In this document: positions 18,146 to 27,068 of the stretch, one piece after another
Numbering within the stretch: position 1 is the stretch's first letter
How the letters are laid out: each line of letters begins with the position of its first letter
Source: Weissella koreensis KACC 15510
Lineage (GTDB): Bacteria; Bacillota; Bacilli; Lactobacillales; Lactobacillaceae
Reading direction: 5' to 3'
Assembly (NCBI RefSeq): GCF_000219805.1
Contig: NC_015759.1
Span: forward strand, 1,240,001-1,304,000
DNA length: 64,000 nucleotides
Program-made: the position numbers and the translations under genes
Notes under the pieces: generated by a model
Database searches by the model: none
Told to the model about the DNA's origin: nothing
What the model saw: the letters and a program-made list of their open reading frames with translations, nothing else

Positions 18146-18811
18146 ATGGTAGAAGAAAAAGATGAAGAAAACAAACTACAAGCCGATATGCATCAATTGG
18201 TCGAACTAATTCAAAAAGATGAGAATAATTGGCGTGCTTATGTTGATTTAGTCAATTTATTGGCAACAAGTGAAAATTTAGTTGAGGCTGAGGAACTGGG
18301 GCTTAAAAGTTTAGCGCTATTTAAGGAAGATCAAGTTGCACAAGACAATTTACATTATACGTTGGGTAACGTCTATTATTTAGCTGGTAGCTACGAACGC
18401 GCGAATGAATTCTTTCAATTAGTTACTGATGAGCAATTAAAGTATGATGCTGTTATGATGCAGGCTCAAACTTGGTATAATCAACAAAATTATCAAAAAG
18501 CTCTCGTTTATGCACTAACCGGGACGGAAATGCCGGAAACTGATTTAGCTGGTTTTATTTTACTAGGTAATATTTGGTTAAGCTTAGAAAATATGGAACA
18601 AGCAGCATCTGCTTTTGAACAGGCATTAAGCTTTGATGAAAATAATTTTGATGCCAATTTTGGCCGGGGATTAATTGCAACTGTTTTAAAAGAGGCCTCG
18701 AACCCTTGGTTTAAACGAGCACAAGCTCTTGATGAAAAACATTTTGAACAACAAGCAGGGCAATTAGATGCTTTAACGCAAATTATGATGGGAAATGATA
18801 CCAATGAATGA
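18146..18811 (+). CDS. Tetratricopeptide repeat protein
   Basis: This 221-aa, all-helical, acidic, soluble protein has about four TPR-like units. Clear examples are DNLHYTLGNVYYLAGSYERA near residues 72-91 and LGNIWLSLENMEQAASAFEQA near 137-158. A TPR gene directly upstream of recD2 is a conserved Firmicutes pairing (yrrB-yrrC in B. subtilis). The last codons overlap the recD2 start, implying coupled translation. Its partner proteins are unknown. Confidence 0.82.
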   Translation: MVEEKDEENKLQADMHQLVELIQKDENNWRAYVDLVNLLATSENLVEAEELGLKSLALFKEDQVAQDNLHYTLGNVYYLAGSYERANEFFQLVTDEQLKYDAVMMQAQTWYNQQNYQKALVYALTGTEMPETDLAGFILLGNIWLSLENMEQAASAFEQALSFDENNFDANFGRGLIATVLKEASNPWFKRAQALDEKHFEQQAGQLDALTQIMMGNDTNE

Positions 18812-21341
18812 TATTCGCGATTTAATGGTGGATGATGCACCAGCGATGATTGCTCAGGTTCAAGGAATTATTTTTTCAGCAACAGATAGCTTTTATAAAG
18901 TGATTGCAGTTAAGATTGATGAAAAGAACTTTGAATATGATGTGGATGAAATTACAGTCACTGGTTCTTTTGGAGATCTTCAAATTGGATCAAATTATCA
19001 ATTCACTGGTCAACTTAAAAATCATGCTCGTTTTGGACAACAGTTTGCGAGTGAACATTATCAACGGTTAGATACCAGTTCAGCAGCAGGATTAGTGCAA
19101 TACCTTTCTGGAGCTGATTTTACGGGAATTGGTGCTAAAACAGCTGAAAAAATTGTCGATAGTTTAGGTACAGATGCAATTGACCAAATTTTAGATAATC
19201 CGGCTGTGTTAAATAATATTGGGTTGAGTGAAAAGCAAAGTTCCACGCTTGTAGAACAGTTAAAACAATCCGATGGGATGGAACGTTCAATTATTGCTTT
19301 GAACCAATTTGGCTTTGGATCGGCTTTAGCAACTACTATTTATGAGCACTATGAAAATGAAACCTTAGAAATCCTTAAAAATGATCCATATCGAATGGTG
19401 TGGGAAATTGACGGAGTTTCATTTAATCGAATTGATCAAATTGTTTTACAAGAAGGTTTGGATCCCCTTGATCCCAGACGCATTCAAGCAGGGGTTGTCG
19501 CAGCTATGAATAAAGCGACTTTTGAACAAGGGGACACATATGTTGAATTAAGTGTTCTAAGTTATGCTGCTAAACGGTCGTTAGAACGAAATGACCATAC
19601 ACAAATTGAACCGGAAGTAATACAAAATGCTTTGCTGGATTTAGTAGAGCAAGAAATTGTTGTTGCAGATGATGATCGGTTATTTATGACCAACTTATAC
19701 TATGCAGAAGTTGGAATTGCTCAACGAATTGTGGAACTAAATTCGCAAAAAGGTATCTTTCCAAGACGTGACGTTGAAAAAGTCCTTAAGCAGGTAGAAA
19801 AGCAACATCAACTGCAATATACTGATGAGCAGCATGAAGCAATGCTAGCCGCTTTAACAAGTAAATTGTTTATTTTAACGGGAGGACCTGGGACCGGTAA
19901 AACTACCATTATTAATGGGGTTGTCGATGCCTTTGGCCGTTTGTTACAACAAGATGGTTTAGATGAAGATAAAATTGAGTCAGCAATTAAGTTAGCAGCA
20001 CCTACCGGACGAGCAGCTAAGCGTTTATCCGAAGCGACTGGGAAACCAGCGGCGACAATTCACCGTTTGCTAGGTGTTTCAGGACGTGAAAGTTTAGCCG
20101 ATTTAGATTTAGATCCATTAGAAGGGCAACTTTTAATAATTGATGAGATGTCAATGGTAGATACTGAACTATTTAGCTTCTTGTTAGAAAACACCCCTAA
20201 TTCAATGCAAATTATTTTAGTAGGAGATAAAGATCAACTGCCATCAGTAGGTCCGGGTCGAGTTTTCTATGATTTGCTAAGTAGTGGAAAGTTAAATTAT
20301 CGCGAATTGGCAACAATTCATCGACAAGACGCAGATTCTACGATTATTGAATTAGCTAATGAAGTTAAACGTGGGCAACTACCTAGTGATTTAATGCAGC
20401 GTCAGCCCGATCGTTCATTTTTCCCCGCACACGTTCAACAAATTCCGGATGCGATGGAAAAAATCATTATGAGTTGGATTGAACGAGGCAATTCAGTTCG
20501 CGATATGCAAATTTTAGCGCCGATGTATAAAACTGATGCAGGAGTAAACCGGTTAAATCTATTAGCGCAAGATCTTTTTAATCCTAAGACAAAACAGAAG
20601 CGTGAGATAATGTGGCGTGAAGGCGATTTTGAATTTGGCTTTAGAATTGGCGATAAAGTCATGCAAAAAGCCAATGATCCAGAACACGATGTTTTTAATG
20701 GTGATATTGGTTATATCAAAACGATTATGTTTGCGAAAGATCCTGAAAATGAAATGAAAGTTGATTACATTGAAGTTGATTTTGACAATAATTATGTTTT
20801 GTATCAAAGAACTGATTTTATGAATCTTACTTTAGCTTATGCAACCACAATTCATAAAGCTCAAGGCGGTGAATATTCATTAGTTATTATGCCGTTAGTA
20901 CAGGCTTTTAACCGAATGCTACAACGCAATTTGCTTTACACTGGCCTTACACGAGCGAAGGATTCGTTGGTTCTATTGGGCGAACCAGGGGCATATCAAC
21001 AGGCTGCTCAAACTGAGGGAGCTAAACGGAAAACGATGCTACCTACGCGTTTGGAAAAAGCTTTAGTGGGAATTTTACCTAAAGGCCCAACACAAAAGGT
21101 GGAAGTTTCCGATCAAGATGTAGCAGTAGATTGGGATAATAAAGTTATATCAGAAAAGGGTTCTAAAACTGAATCGATCGATGACGTAACTGAGCCTGGT
21201 TTAAACCATGAGCAACAATCTATAGCGATTAAAGAGGAAGTACCAGTTAATAAAAATCAGCTTAAACTCGCCATGATTCAAGCACAAACGATAGACCCCA
21301 ATGTGGGGATGATGGGGGTGTCACCTTATGACTTTATGTAA
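18804..21341 (+). CDS. recD2: RecD2-type ATP-dependent DNA helicase
   Basis: This protein of about 845 aa is a 5'-3' superfamily 1B helicase acting in DNA repair without RecBC. It has N-terminal OB and helix-hairpin-helix regions (GADFTGIGAKTAEKI near residue 98), Walker A TGGPGTGKTT near 358-367, Walker B DEMSMVD, and a C-terminal TIHKAQGGE motif. I chose the ATG at 18804 because ATGGGA lies about 10 nt upstream. An in-frame ATG at 18795 is too close to that site. It overlaps the TPR gene. Confidence 0.94.
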   Translation: MNDIRDLMVDDAPAMIAQVQGIIFSATDSFYKVIAVKIDEKNFEYDVDEITVTGSFGDLQIGSNYQFTGQLKNHARFGQQFASEHYQRLDTSSAAGLVQYLSGADFTGIGAKTAEKIVDSLGTDAIDQILDNPAVLNNIGLSEKQSSTLVEQLKQSDGMERSIIALNQFGFGSALATTIYEHYENETLEILKNDPYRMVWEIDGVSFNRIDQIVLQEGLDPLDPRRIQAGVVAAMNKATFEQGDTYVELSVLSYAAKRSLERNDHTQIEPEVIQNALLDLVEQEIVVADDDRLFMTNLYYAEVGIAQRIVELNSQKGIFPRRDVEKVLKQVEKQHQLQYTDEQHEAMLAALTSKLFILTGGPGTGKTTIINGVVDAFGRLLQQDGLDEDKIESAIKLAAPTGRAAKRLSEATGKPAATIHRLLGVSGRESLADLDLDPLEGQLLIIDEMSMVDTELFSFLLENTPNSMQIILVGDKDQLPSVGPGRVFYDLLSSGKLNYRELATIHRQDADSTIIELANEVKRGQLPSDLMQRQPDRSFFPAHVQQIPDAMEKIIMSWIERGNSVRDMQILAPMYKTDAGVNRLNLLAQDLFNPKTKQKREIMWREGDFEFGFRIGDKVMQKANDPEHDVFNGDIGYIKTIMFAKDPENEMKVDYIEVDFDNNYVLYQRTDFMNLTLAYATTIHKAQGGEYSLVIMPLVQAFNRMLQRNLLYTGLTRAKDSLVLLGEPGAYQQAAQTEGAKRKTMLPTRLEKALVGILPKGPTQKVEVSDQDVAVDWDNKVISEKGSKTESIDDVTEPGLNHEQQSIAIKEEVPVNKNQLKLAMIQAQTIDPNVGMMGVSPYDFM

Positions 21342-21426
21342 ATTAAATGCAACTCAGCGTAAATTTATTTTAGGGTTGGGGGCGCTGTTAATCGGCTTAA
21401 AAGTCCATCATCGGACTGCTGAATAG
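21328..21426 (+). CDS. Possible 32-aa hydrophobic peptide between recD2 and cca
   Basis: An ATG at 21328, inside the end of recD2 in another frame, opens 32 codons. They encode a basic N-terminus (CKLNATQRK), a short hydrophobic core (FILGLGALLIGL) and a KVHHR tail. GGGGGTG lies 7-12 nt upstream, and the stop at 21424 abuts the GGAGG of cca. It would fill the whole gap. I do not recognise it, and it could be chance. Confidence 0.35.
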   Translation: MTLCKLNATQRKFILGLGALLIGLKVHHRTAE

Positions 21427-21435
21427 GAGGATTTT

Positions 21436-22656
21436 ATGCAATTACAAAAATTACCATTAGAATTTGAAAATGCTTTGCCAATCGTACAAAAACTTGAGGA
21501 TGCTGGATATGAAGCGTATTTTGTTGGCGGTTCGGTCCGGGATACTTTATTAAAAAAGCCAATTCATGATGTCGATATTGCAACTTCAGCCTATCCAGAA
21601 GAAGTTAAAACTATTTTTAATAAAACTGTTGATACTGGAATTGAGCATGGGACTGTGATGGTATTAGATCATGGAAATGGTTACGAAATTACTACATTTC
21701 GAACAGAATCATCTTACACTGATTTTAGACGTCCAGATGAAGTTAAATTTGTGCGGCAACTGGCTGATGATTTAAAGCGTCGTGATTTTACCGTAAATGC
21801 TTTAGCAGTTAAAAGTAATGGTGAAATTGTGGATTTATTTGATGGATTAACTGATCTAAGGCAACAAACTTTACGAGCAGTTGGAAGTGCTGATGAACGA
21901 TTTCATGAGGATGCTTTACGAATGATGCGTGCTGTTCGTTTTGCTGCCCAATTAGATTTTAATTTGGATCCTGAAACGAAATTGGCTATTAAAAATAATG
22001 CAGAATTATTGCAAAATATATCAGTTGAACGAATTAATGTTGAATTCACTAAATTATTGCAAGGTAAGAATGCCCAATTTGGATTATTAGCATTGCTAAG
22101 TACGGGTCTAAATGAATATATGCCAGGGCTCAATCATACAGAAATTGATTTATGGGGATATGCAGAATTATTGGCCGTTGATCAAGCACATACGGATGCT
22201 GAAGCTTGGACTTTGCTGGCTTTTGAATTAGGATTAACCGCTGTGGATGTGAAGGACTTTTTGAAATTGTGGAAGCAAAGTAATGAATTAATTCAAACCA
22301 TTCAGCGTTCGTTAGATCTTTTGAATCAATTGCGCTTAGATGATGCAAGTAATTGGCAATTATACGTAACTGGTTCAGCAATAGACAATGCACTATCGGT
22401 TCTAAAATTAAGTGAATTGACTATTGATTCAGAGCGATTAAGAGAACGGTATCAAAATTTAGCAATTCATCAACGCAATGACCTAAAAGTGAATGGTAAA
22501 ATTTTGAAAGATAAACTTAATTTAAATCCAGGACCAATTCTAGGTAAATTATTAACTGTCTTAGAACAAGCGGTGGTTGCGGGACAAGTTAAAAACGATG
22601 AGACAATTTTATTGAAATATGCTGCTGATTATCTTCAAAAACATCCAAAAGTATAA
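21436..22656 (+). CDS. cca: CCA-adding tRNA nucleotidyltransferase
   Basis: This 406-aa enzyme adds or repairs the 3' CCA of tRNAs. The class II nucleotidyltransferase core is clear: FVGGSVRDTLL near residues 32-42, then the DVD metal-binding pair, FRTESSYTDFRRPDEV, and DLKRRDFTVNALA. The helical neck and body follow. GGAGG precedes the ATG. recD2 lies 94 nt upstream with no terminator between. Confidence 0.95.
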   Translation: MQLQKLPLEFENALPIVQKLEDAGYEAYFVGGSVRDTLLKKPIHDVDIATSAYPEEVKTIFNKTVDTGIEHGTVMVLDHGNGYEITTFRTESSYTDFRRPDEVKFVRQLADDLKRRDFTVNALAVKSNGEIVDLFDGLTDLRQQTLRAVGSADERFHEDALRMMRAVRFAAQLDFNLDPETKLAIKNNAELLQNISVERINVEFTKLLQGKNAQFGLLALLSTGLNEYMPGLNHTEIDLWGYAELLAVDQAHTDAEAWTLLAFELGLTAVDVKDFLKLWKQSNELIQTIQRSLDLLNQLRLDDASNWQLYVTGSAIDNALSVLKLSELTIDSERLRERYQNLAIHQRNDLKVNGKILKDKLNLNPGPILGKLLTVLEQAVVAGQVKNDETILLKYAADYLQKHPKV

Positions 22657-22734
22657 TTTAACCTAAGTTTAAATTATGGATGGTATGATAAATGATATAA
22701 ATATAAAATATTAGGAAGATAGTGGGGATAGTAT

Positions 22735-23577
22735 ATGAATAGAAAACGACTAACTCAGCAAGGCTGGTTTCGAGTTTTAGCCATGGTAATTGCATTGGAA
22801 ATGGTAGCTATCGCTATAAATTTCTTTTATGCACCAATTCATGTTGCAGCAGGTGGTGCAACTGGAGTTGCAATTTTATTGGATACGGCCTTTGGCATTA
22901 ATCGCTCATTAACCGTTTTGATTTTTAATATTGCGATGATTATTTTATCGATTATTTTCTTAGACCGAAAAAGTGTTCGTAATATCACAGTTGGTAGTTT
23001 TCTACTGCCACTCTTGATGTACATAACTCCTAGCTATAAATTAGTTAATGACGCTGTTTTAGCGGTTATTATTGGCGGAGGAATTTTTGCAACTGGGGTG
23101 GCTTTATTATACCGCTTGGAAGCTTCAGCAGGTGGGACCACTGTGCCACCTATGATTTTAAAGAAATTCTTTGGAATCAATACTGCTGTTTCATTACTTT
23201 GTATTGATTTAACTATTACGTTATTTAATTTAATTGTCTCAAGTACGAATGCTTTCTTTTTAGCGGCTTTTTCATTGGTTGTGACGATCATTGTAATGCG
23301 TTATATTGAAACTGGGTTTGATTTAAAGCGCCAAGTTCAAATTATGAGCAATGATCATTTATCAGAAATTCACAAAATGTTATTGGATGAGAAATTGAGT
23401 TTGACGATTTATGAAGCCAGAGGTGGTTATACTAATGATGCCCGTGAGATGATTATGGTTATGTTAAATGGTAATGAATATGCTCACCTTTTACGTAAAA
23501 TTCATGATATTGATCCCGATGCTTTTATTACCACCACCAACGTAACAGAAGTTCATGGTGGAAGTTTGGGATATTAA
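22735..23577 (+). CDS. YitT family membrane protein
   Basis: This 280-aa protein has about five hydrophobic membrane segments in residues 12-190. A cytosolic C-terminal DUF2179 domain follows (about 200-280, with YEARGGYTNDAREMIMVMLNGNE and FITTTNVTEVHGG). This two-part layout defines the YitT family. Its function is unknown. It has a separate upstream gap with weak promoter-like sequence, and dnaD follows 48 nt later. Confidence 0.88.
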   Translation: MNRKRLTQQGWFRVLAMVIALEMVAIAINFFYAPIHVAAGGATGVAILLDTAFGINRSLTVLIFNIAMIILSIIFLDRKSVRNITVGSFLLPLLMYITPSYKLVNDAVLAVIIGGGIFATGVALLYRLEASAGGTTVPPMILKKFFGINTAVSLLCIDLTITLFNLIVSSTNAFFLAAFSLVVTIIVMRYIETGFDLKRQVQIMSNDHLSEIHKMLLDEKLSLTIYEARGGYTNDAREMIMVMLNGNEYAHLLRKIHDIDPDAFITTTNVTEVHGGSLGY

Positions 23578-23625
23578 TTTGAAAGAAGATAGTAATTCAA
23601 GAAAGTTCAGAAAGGACGTTGATTC

Positions 23626-24375
23626 ATGAGCGATCAATATCAATTTAATCAGTATCTTGATGCGGGAAATATTGATATTAGTTTAGTTTTATTGCAAAGA
23701 TATCATGAAATCGGTTTGACAGATCAAGAATTGATCATATATTTACAAATTAAAGCTATGCTAGATCGAGGGTATGTTGAACCAAGTACGGAAAAAATCG
23801 CTAAATATATGGGCTTGCAGCCAACGCAAGTTTTCTCAGGAATTGAAAATATGCGTGCTAAGAATTTAGTAGTTTTTGAAACTAAACGTGATGAAAACAA
23901 ACGATTGATAACTACTCTGAATTTTCATCAGTTATATCAAAAACTATTGAAATTACCGGATGAATCAGCTGTTCGAGCAGTTGATCGACAGTCGAATAAT
24001 AATAATAGTTTTCGACAAATTAAAGATGAGCCAACACGAGCAGAAATTTTCACTATGTTGGAACAGGAATTTGGCCGATCGCTTTCACCAATTGATTTAG
24101 AAATTGTTAGTAATTGGTTTGATGTTGATCATTTCTTACCAGTATTAATTCAAGAAGCGATTAAGGAAGCTGTGGCGAATCAAGCTTTGAATTTACGATA
24201 TATTGAATCAATTTTGGTGAATTGGACTAAGCAAAATTATCATTCTAAACAGGATGTTTTAAAAAATTCAAAAAGGCGTAAGAACTTTCAAAATAAGCAA
24301 AATGGTATTAAAAAAGACACGCCTAAGATTCCTTTGGATGTTGACCTGTTAAGTTTGGACCCCAAACAATTATAA
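23626..24375 (+). CDS. dnaD: DnaD family replication initiation protein
   Basis: This 249-aa protein helps load the replicative helicase in Firmicutes. The N-terminal winged-helix domain spans about residues 15-115. The C-terminal DnaD domain (about 130-215) has 'EQEFGRSLSPIDLEIVSNWF' and 'LRYIESILVNW'. A Lys/Asn-rich tail follows. In many relatives the next gene is nth. Here it is an mscL-like gene. Confidence 0.88.
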   Translation: MSDQYQFNQYLDAGNIDISLVLLQRYHEIGLTDQELIIYLQIKAMLDRGYVEPSTEKIAKYMGLQPTQVFSGIENMRAKNLVVFETKRDENKRLITTLNFHQLYQKLLKLPDESAVRAVDRQSNNNNSFRQIKDEPTRAEIFTMLEQEFGRSLSPIDLEIVSNWFDVDHFLPVLIQEAIKEAVANQALNLRYIESILVNWTKQNYHSKQDVLKNSKRRKNFQNKQNGIKKDTPKIPLDVDLLSLDPKQL

Positions 24376-24394
24376 AAATTAAAGGGAACAATTA

Positions 24395-24898
24395 ATGAAA
24401 AAGTGGAAAAAAAGTAAAATAAATGGTGTTTTACCTGAACAATTATCGGCGACAGTAAATCGGGTAAATGATTTAGGCGATATTGTCATGGATAGTGCTC
24501 TGGCTGGTGATTTTCGTTCCTTTTTAACAGGTGATCGAGTGACTGGTTTTGCTATTGGTGTGGTCGTTGGAAACGCCTTTTCCAATTTTGTGAAGGATTT
24601 TGTTAATTTAATCAGTGGGATGTTACATTTTTTAGGTATTTGGATCCAAAAAGGTATCTGGCAATTTAACGTTATCCCTTGGGCTGATTTTGGCAAATCT
24701 TTTTTGACAATGATTTTGATTGCTGGTTCTGTGTTTTTCTTTATTCGGATCCTAAATACTTTCGTTGCAAGAAATCCTACAGAAAAATTTGGATATAATG
24801 TTAATTTAATGGAAATTAAAGCTTTACGTAAAGAACAGCAGGAAACAAATCAATTATTGTCAGAATTAATATCGTTAGAGAAAAAACGGCAAAATTAG
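24395..24898 (+). CDS. mscL: Large-conductance mechanosensitive channel (MscL-like)
   Basis: This 167-aa protein matches MscL through 'VTGFAIGVVVGNAFSNFVKDFVNLI' (TM1 and pore, about residues 50-72), a second hydrophobic helix (about 108-128) and a C-terminal helix (LRKEQQETNQLL). It would release solutes on hypo-osmotic shock. It is divergent and has about 40 extra residues before the usual N-terminal helix. GGGAAC precedes the ATG. It lies 19 nt after dnaD and is probably co-transcribed. Confidence 0.78.
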   Translation: MKKWKKSKINGVLPEQLSATVNRVNDLGDIVMDSALAGDFRSFLTGDRVTGFAIGVVVGNAFSNFVKDFVNLISGMLHFLGIWIQKGIWQFNVIPWADFGKSFLTMILIAGSVFFFIRILNTFVARNPTEKFGYNVNLMEIKALRKEQQETNQLLSELISLEKKRQN

Positions 24899-24905
24899 GT
24901 TAAAA

Positions 24906-24914
24906 TGTTATAAT
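24906..24914 (+). promoter_or_regulatory. Extended -10 promoter for the 47-aa protein
   Basis: TGTTATAAT is a perfect extended -10 box 29 nt before the small gene. There is no good -35 box. Confidence 0.55.
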
Positions 24915-24943
24915 GGATTTATTAAATAAATGGGGTTAAAATA

Positions 24944-25087
24944 ATGAAAAAATATGATAAATTAGCAAAAAAGCAAGCAACTAAGATGACAAAAGATATT
25001 GAACTACAACTCAAGCGGGGACAAATTCATGTAGAACTGGTTGATTCACCAGAAGAAATGGATGAATTCTTAGCTGGATTACATTAA
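24944..25087 (+). CDS. 47-aa conserved-looking small protein
   Basis: This short protein has a basic N-terminal half (KKYDKLAKKQATKMTKDIE) and an acidic C-terminal half (VELVDSPEEMDEFLAGLH). It is predicted helical, with no membrane segment. It has its own extended -10 promoter and a GGGG ribosome site, and sits 63 nt before mecA. I do not recognise the family. Promoter, ribosome site and codon quality together make it a believable gene. Confidence 0.6.
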   Translation: MKKYDKLAKKQATKMTKDIELQLKRGQIHVELVDSPEEMDEFLAGLH

Positions 25088-25153
25088 TTTTTTAACAGTA
25101 AATCGAAAGATCTTCGCGTTTGCTAAAAATTTAATGTAAAGGAGGTATGCATG

Positions 25154-25870
25154 ATGGAGATGGAACGAATTAATGAGGATACTATTCGGGTTCTAGTTAC
25201 TAAAGAAGATTTAGATGAACGTAGTATTTCGTTGGTGGATTTACTTAGTAACCAAGACGAAGTTGAAAAATTCTTTTATAGTATTTTAGCTGAGGTCGAT
25301 GTGGAACATGATTTTGAGCAAAATGAAGCGGTCTCTTTCCAGGTGATGCCTAGTAAAAAGGGATTAGAAATTTTTATTACTAAAAATATGACCGACGATC
25401 AGGTACCAAAAGAGATTTTGGATAAGCTGATGGGATCTGAAAAAAATGAAGTTAATGAAACTCGTGATGAAGTATCAGATGATACTTTGCACGAATTGTT
25501 AGAAACTGACCAAAATGAGCAACGTAACAAAACTGATGATAGTGCAGCATTGTCTGGCAACGAAAAAGCGGGTCAAATTGCTAAGACTCCACAAAGCTTA
25601 ACTTTTAAATTTAATGATTTCGAGTCATTGATTCAATTATCACAGGTCTTGGAGATTGAGGCAGCTAATAAGTTGGTTCAATATGATGGTGCTTATTATC
25701 TTGAATTACTATTTGACGAAACTTATCAATTAAATGAGATTAAAAATATTACTGCAATCGCCCGCGAATTTGGAAAACTTTCTGCAGTCGCAACGGCAGT
25801 TTTGGCTGAACATGGTAAAATTATTTTTGAAACCAAAGCGCTTAGTGAAATTGTAGAATATTTCAAATAA
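25154..25870 (+). CDS. mecA: Adaptor protein MecA
   Basis: This adaptor of about 238 aa feeds substrates such as ComK-type or other regulators to ClpC. The N-terminal substrate-binding domain begins MEMERINEDTIRVLVTKEDL, and the C-terminal ClpC-binding domain begins near residue 155 (LTFKFNDFESLIQLS). The linker is acidic and low in complexity. GGAGG gives 8-nt spacing to 25154. An extra ATG at 25151 is equally in frame. It neighbours coiA, a competence gene. Confidence 0.9.
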   Translation: MEMERINEDTIRVLVTKEDLDERSISLVDLLSNQDEVEKFFYSILAEVDVEHDFEQNEAVSFQVMPSKKGLEIFITKNMTDDQVPKEILDKLMGSEKNEVNETRDEVSDDTLHELLETDQNEQRNKTDDSAALSGNEKAGQIAKTPQSLTFKFNDFESLIQLSQVLEIEAANKLVQYDGAYYLELLFDETYQLNEIKNITAIAREFGKLSAVATAVLAEHGKIIFETKALSEIVEYFK

Positions 25871-25933
25871 ATTATTTTTAATAAACAAAAGCTAAAATTT
25901 AATTTAATAGTAGTTAATGTTTTACGTTAAAAT

Positions 25934-25964
25934 GGGTCCTTACTTGTTGTAGGGACTTTTTTTA
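25934..25964 (+). terminator. Terminator between mecA and coiA
   Basis: GGTCCTTAC pairs with GTAGGGACT around a TTGTT loop, then seven T follow. The T run ends at 25963, immediately before the coiA ribosome site (GGAG at 25967). Confidence 0.75.
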
Positions 25965-25978
25965 TTGGAGATATAAAA

Positions 25979-27049
25979 ATATTATTCGCAATTAATCAAC
26001 ATACAAACCAAGTTACAAGTGCTAAATGTGCTAATCGAGATATAGAGTATCGATGCTTAGACTGTCATCAGTTGGTGCTTTTAAGATTTGGACAGATTAG
26101 GCTACCATATTTTGCACACCAAGCACTAGCATCATGTCAAATTTTTAGCGACAATGAAAGTAAAGAGCATGTTTCTGGAAAATATCAATTAGCTACTTAT
26201 TTTACTGAACGGGGTTATCAGGTAGAATTAGAACAATATTTACCAAAAATCAAACAACGACCAGACATGATGCTCTTGTATCCTGAGAAAAAGCAAAAAT
26301 TTATGATTGAATATCAATGTTCACCAATTACTATAGAATATATAAAGGCACGTAATATGGGATATCAACAAATGGAATTGTTAGTCCGATGGATTTTAGG
26401 AAAGCCATATCAGAAAAAACAATTACAGGATGGGACTTTGGCTAAATTTGCTCAGCCCATCGGAGCAAATCAAATTGGGATATGTTTTTGGAATACCCAA
26501 AAGAAACAGTTATTTAAAATTCCATGGTTAAAATTAGATGGTCAAAGGTCAATAAAAAATTATGTAAAGCTGAAAAAATTAGCAGATTTACAAATCAAGC
26601 AATTATTGAGACAGAGCAAATCATTTAATATTATAAATAATCAACTTTATCAAATGCATCGTTCGCTATGGGGAATTCCATGGGAGTTGCATAATTTTAA
26701 ACATTTAACTGGTGGGCTAAAATGTTCTAATACCTTGGCATTAGTTCAATTATATTTATTTATTGAAGAACAGCGACGATGTACAAAAGATACACTGTTT
26801 GATTTTACTAAAACTTTACCTTGGTATGAATTTTGTAGTATGGATCAAGGAGTTGTCCAAAGGCTTTGGTTGGATCAAGTATTAAGTGAGTGGACTAATT
26901 TAAAGTTGGTTTCATGGGAATCAAATTATTGGTTTTTATTACGAGAACCAACTTGGTTTAATCATTTAGATTTAAAAATAATGTCATTGCATCAACATAA
27001 TGAAACCCTTATTGGAAAGGATAGTGGTAGAATTAAATACATAAATTAA
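25979..27049 (+). CDS. coiA: Competence protein CoiA, apparently with an ATA start
   Basis: CoiA is a competence-induced protein needed for transformation in streptococci. The frame contains the family's N-terminal LFAIN segment, the zinc-ribbon-like YRCLDCH (CxxC) and PYFAH. A PD-(D/E)xK nuclease-like core follows (RPDMMLLYP...IEYQCS). The first ordinary start codon is TTG at 26072, which would remove LFAIN and CxxC. The position expected for Met is ATA at 25979, 8 nt after GGAG. The gene may therefore use ATA, may be start-mutated, or may carry a sequence error. The full frame is about 356 codons. Confidence 0.75.
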   Translation: MLFAINQHTNQVTSAKCANRDIEYRCLDCHQLVLLRFGQIRLPYFAHQALASCQIFSDNESKEHVSGKYQLATYFTERGYQVELEQYLPKIKQRPDMMLLYPEKKQKFMIEYQCSPITIEYIKARNMGYQQMELLVRWILGKPYQKKQLQDGTLAKFAQPIGANQIGICFWNTQKKQLFKIPWLKLDGQRSIKNYVKLKKLADLQIKQLLRQSKSFNIINNQLYQMHRSLWGIPWELHNFKHLTGGLKCSNTLALVQLYLFIEEQRRCTKDTLFDFTKTLPWYEFCSMDQGVVQRLWLDQVLSEWTNLKLVSWESNYWFLLREPTWFNHLDLKIMSLHQHNETLIGKDSGRIKYIN

Positions 27050-27068
27050 AGAGAGATGGAGAAAATTA

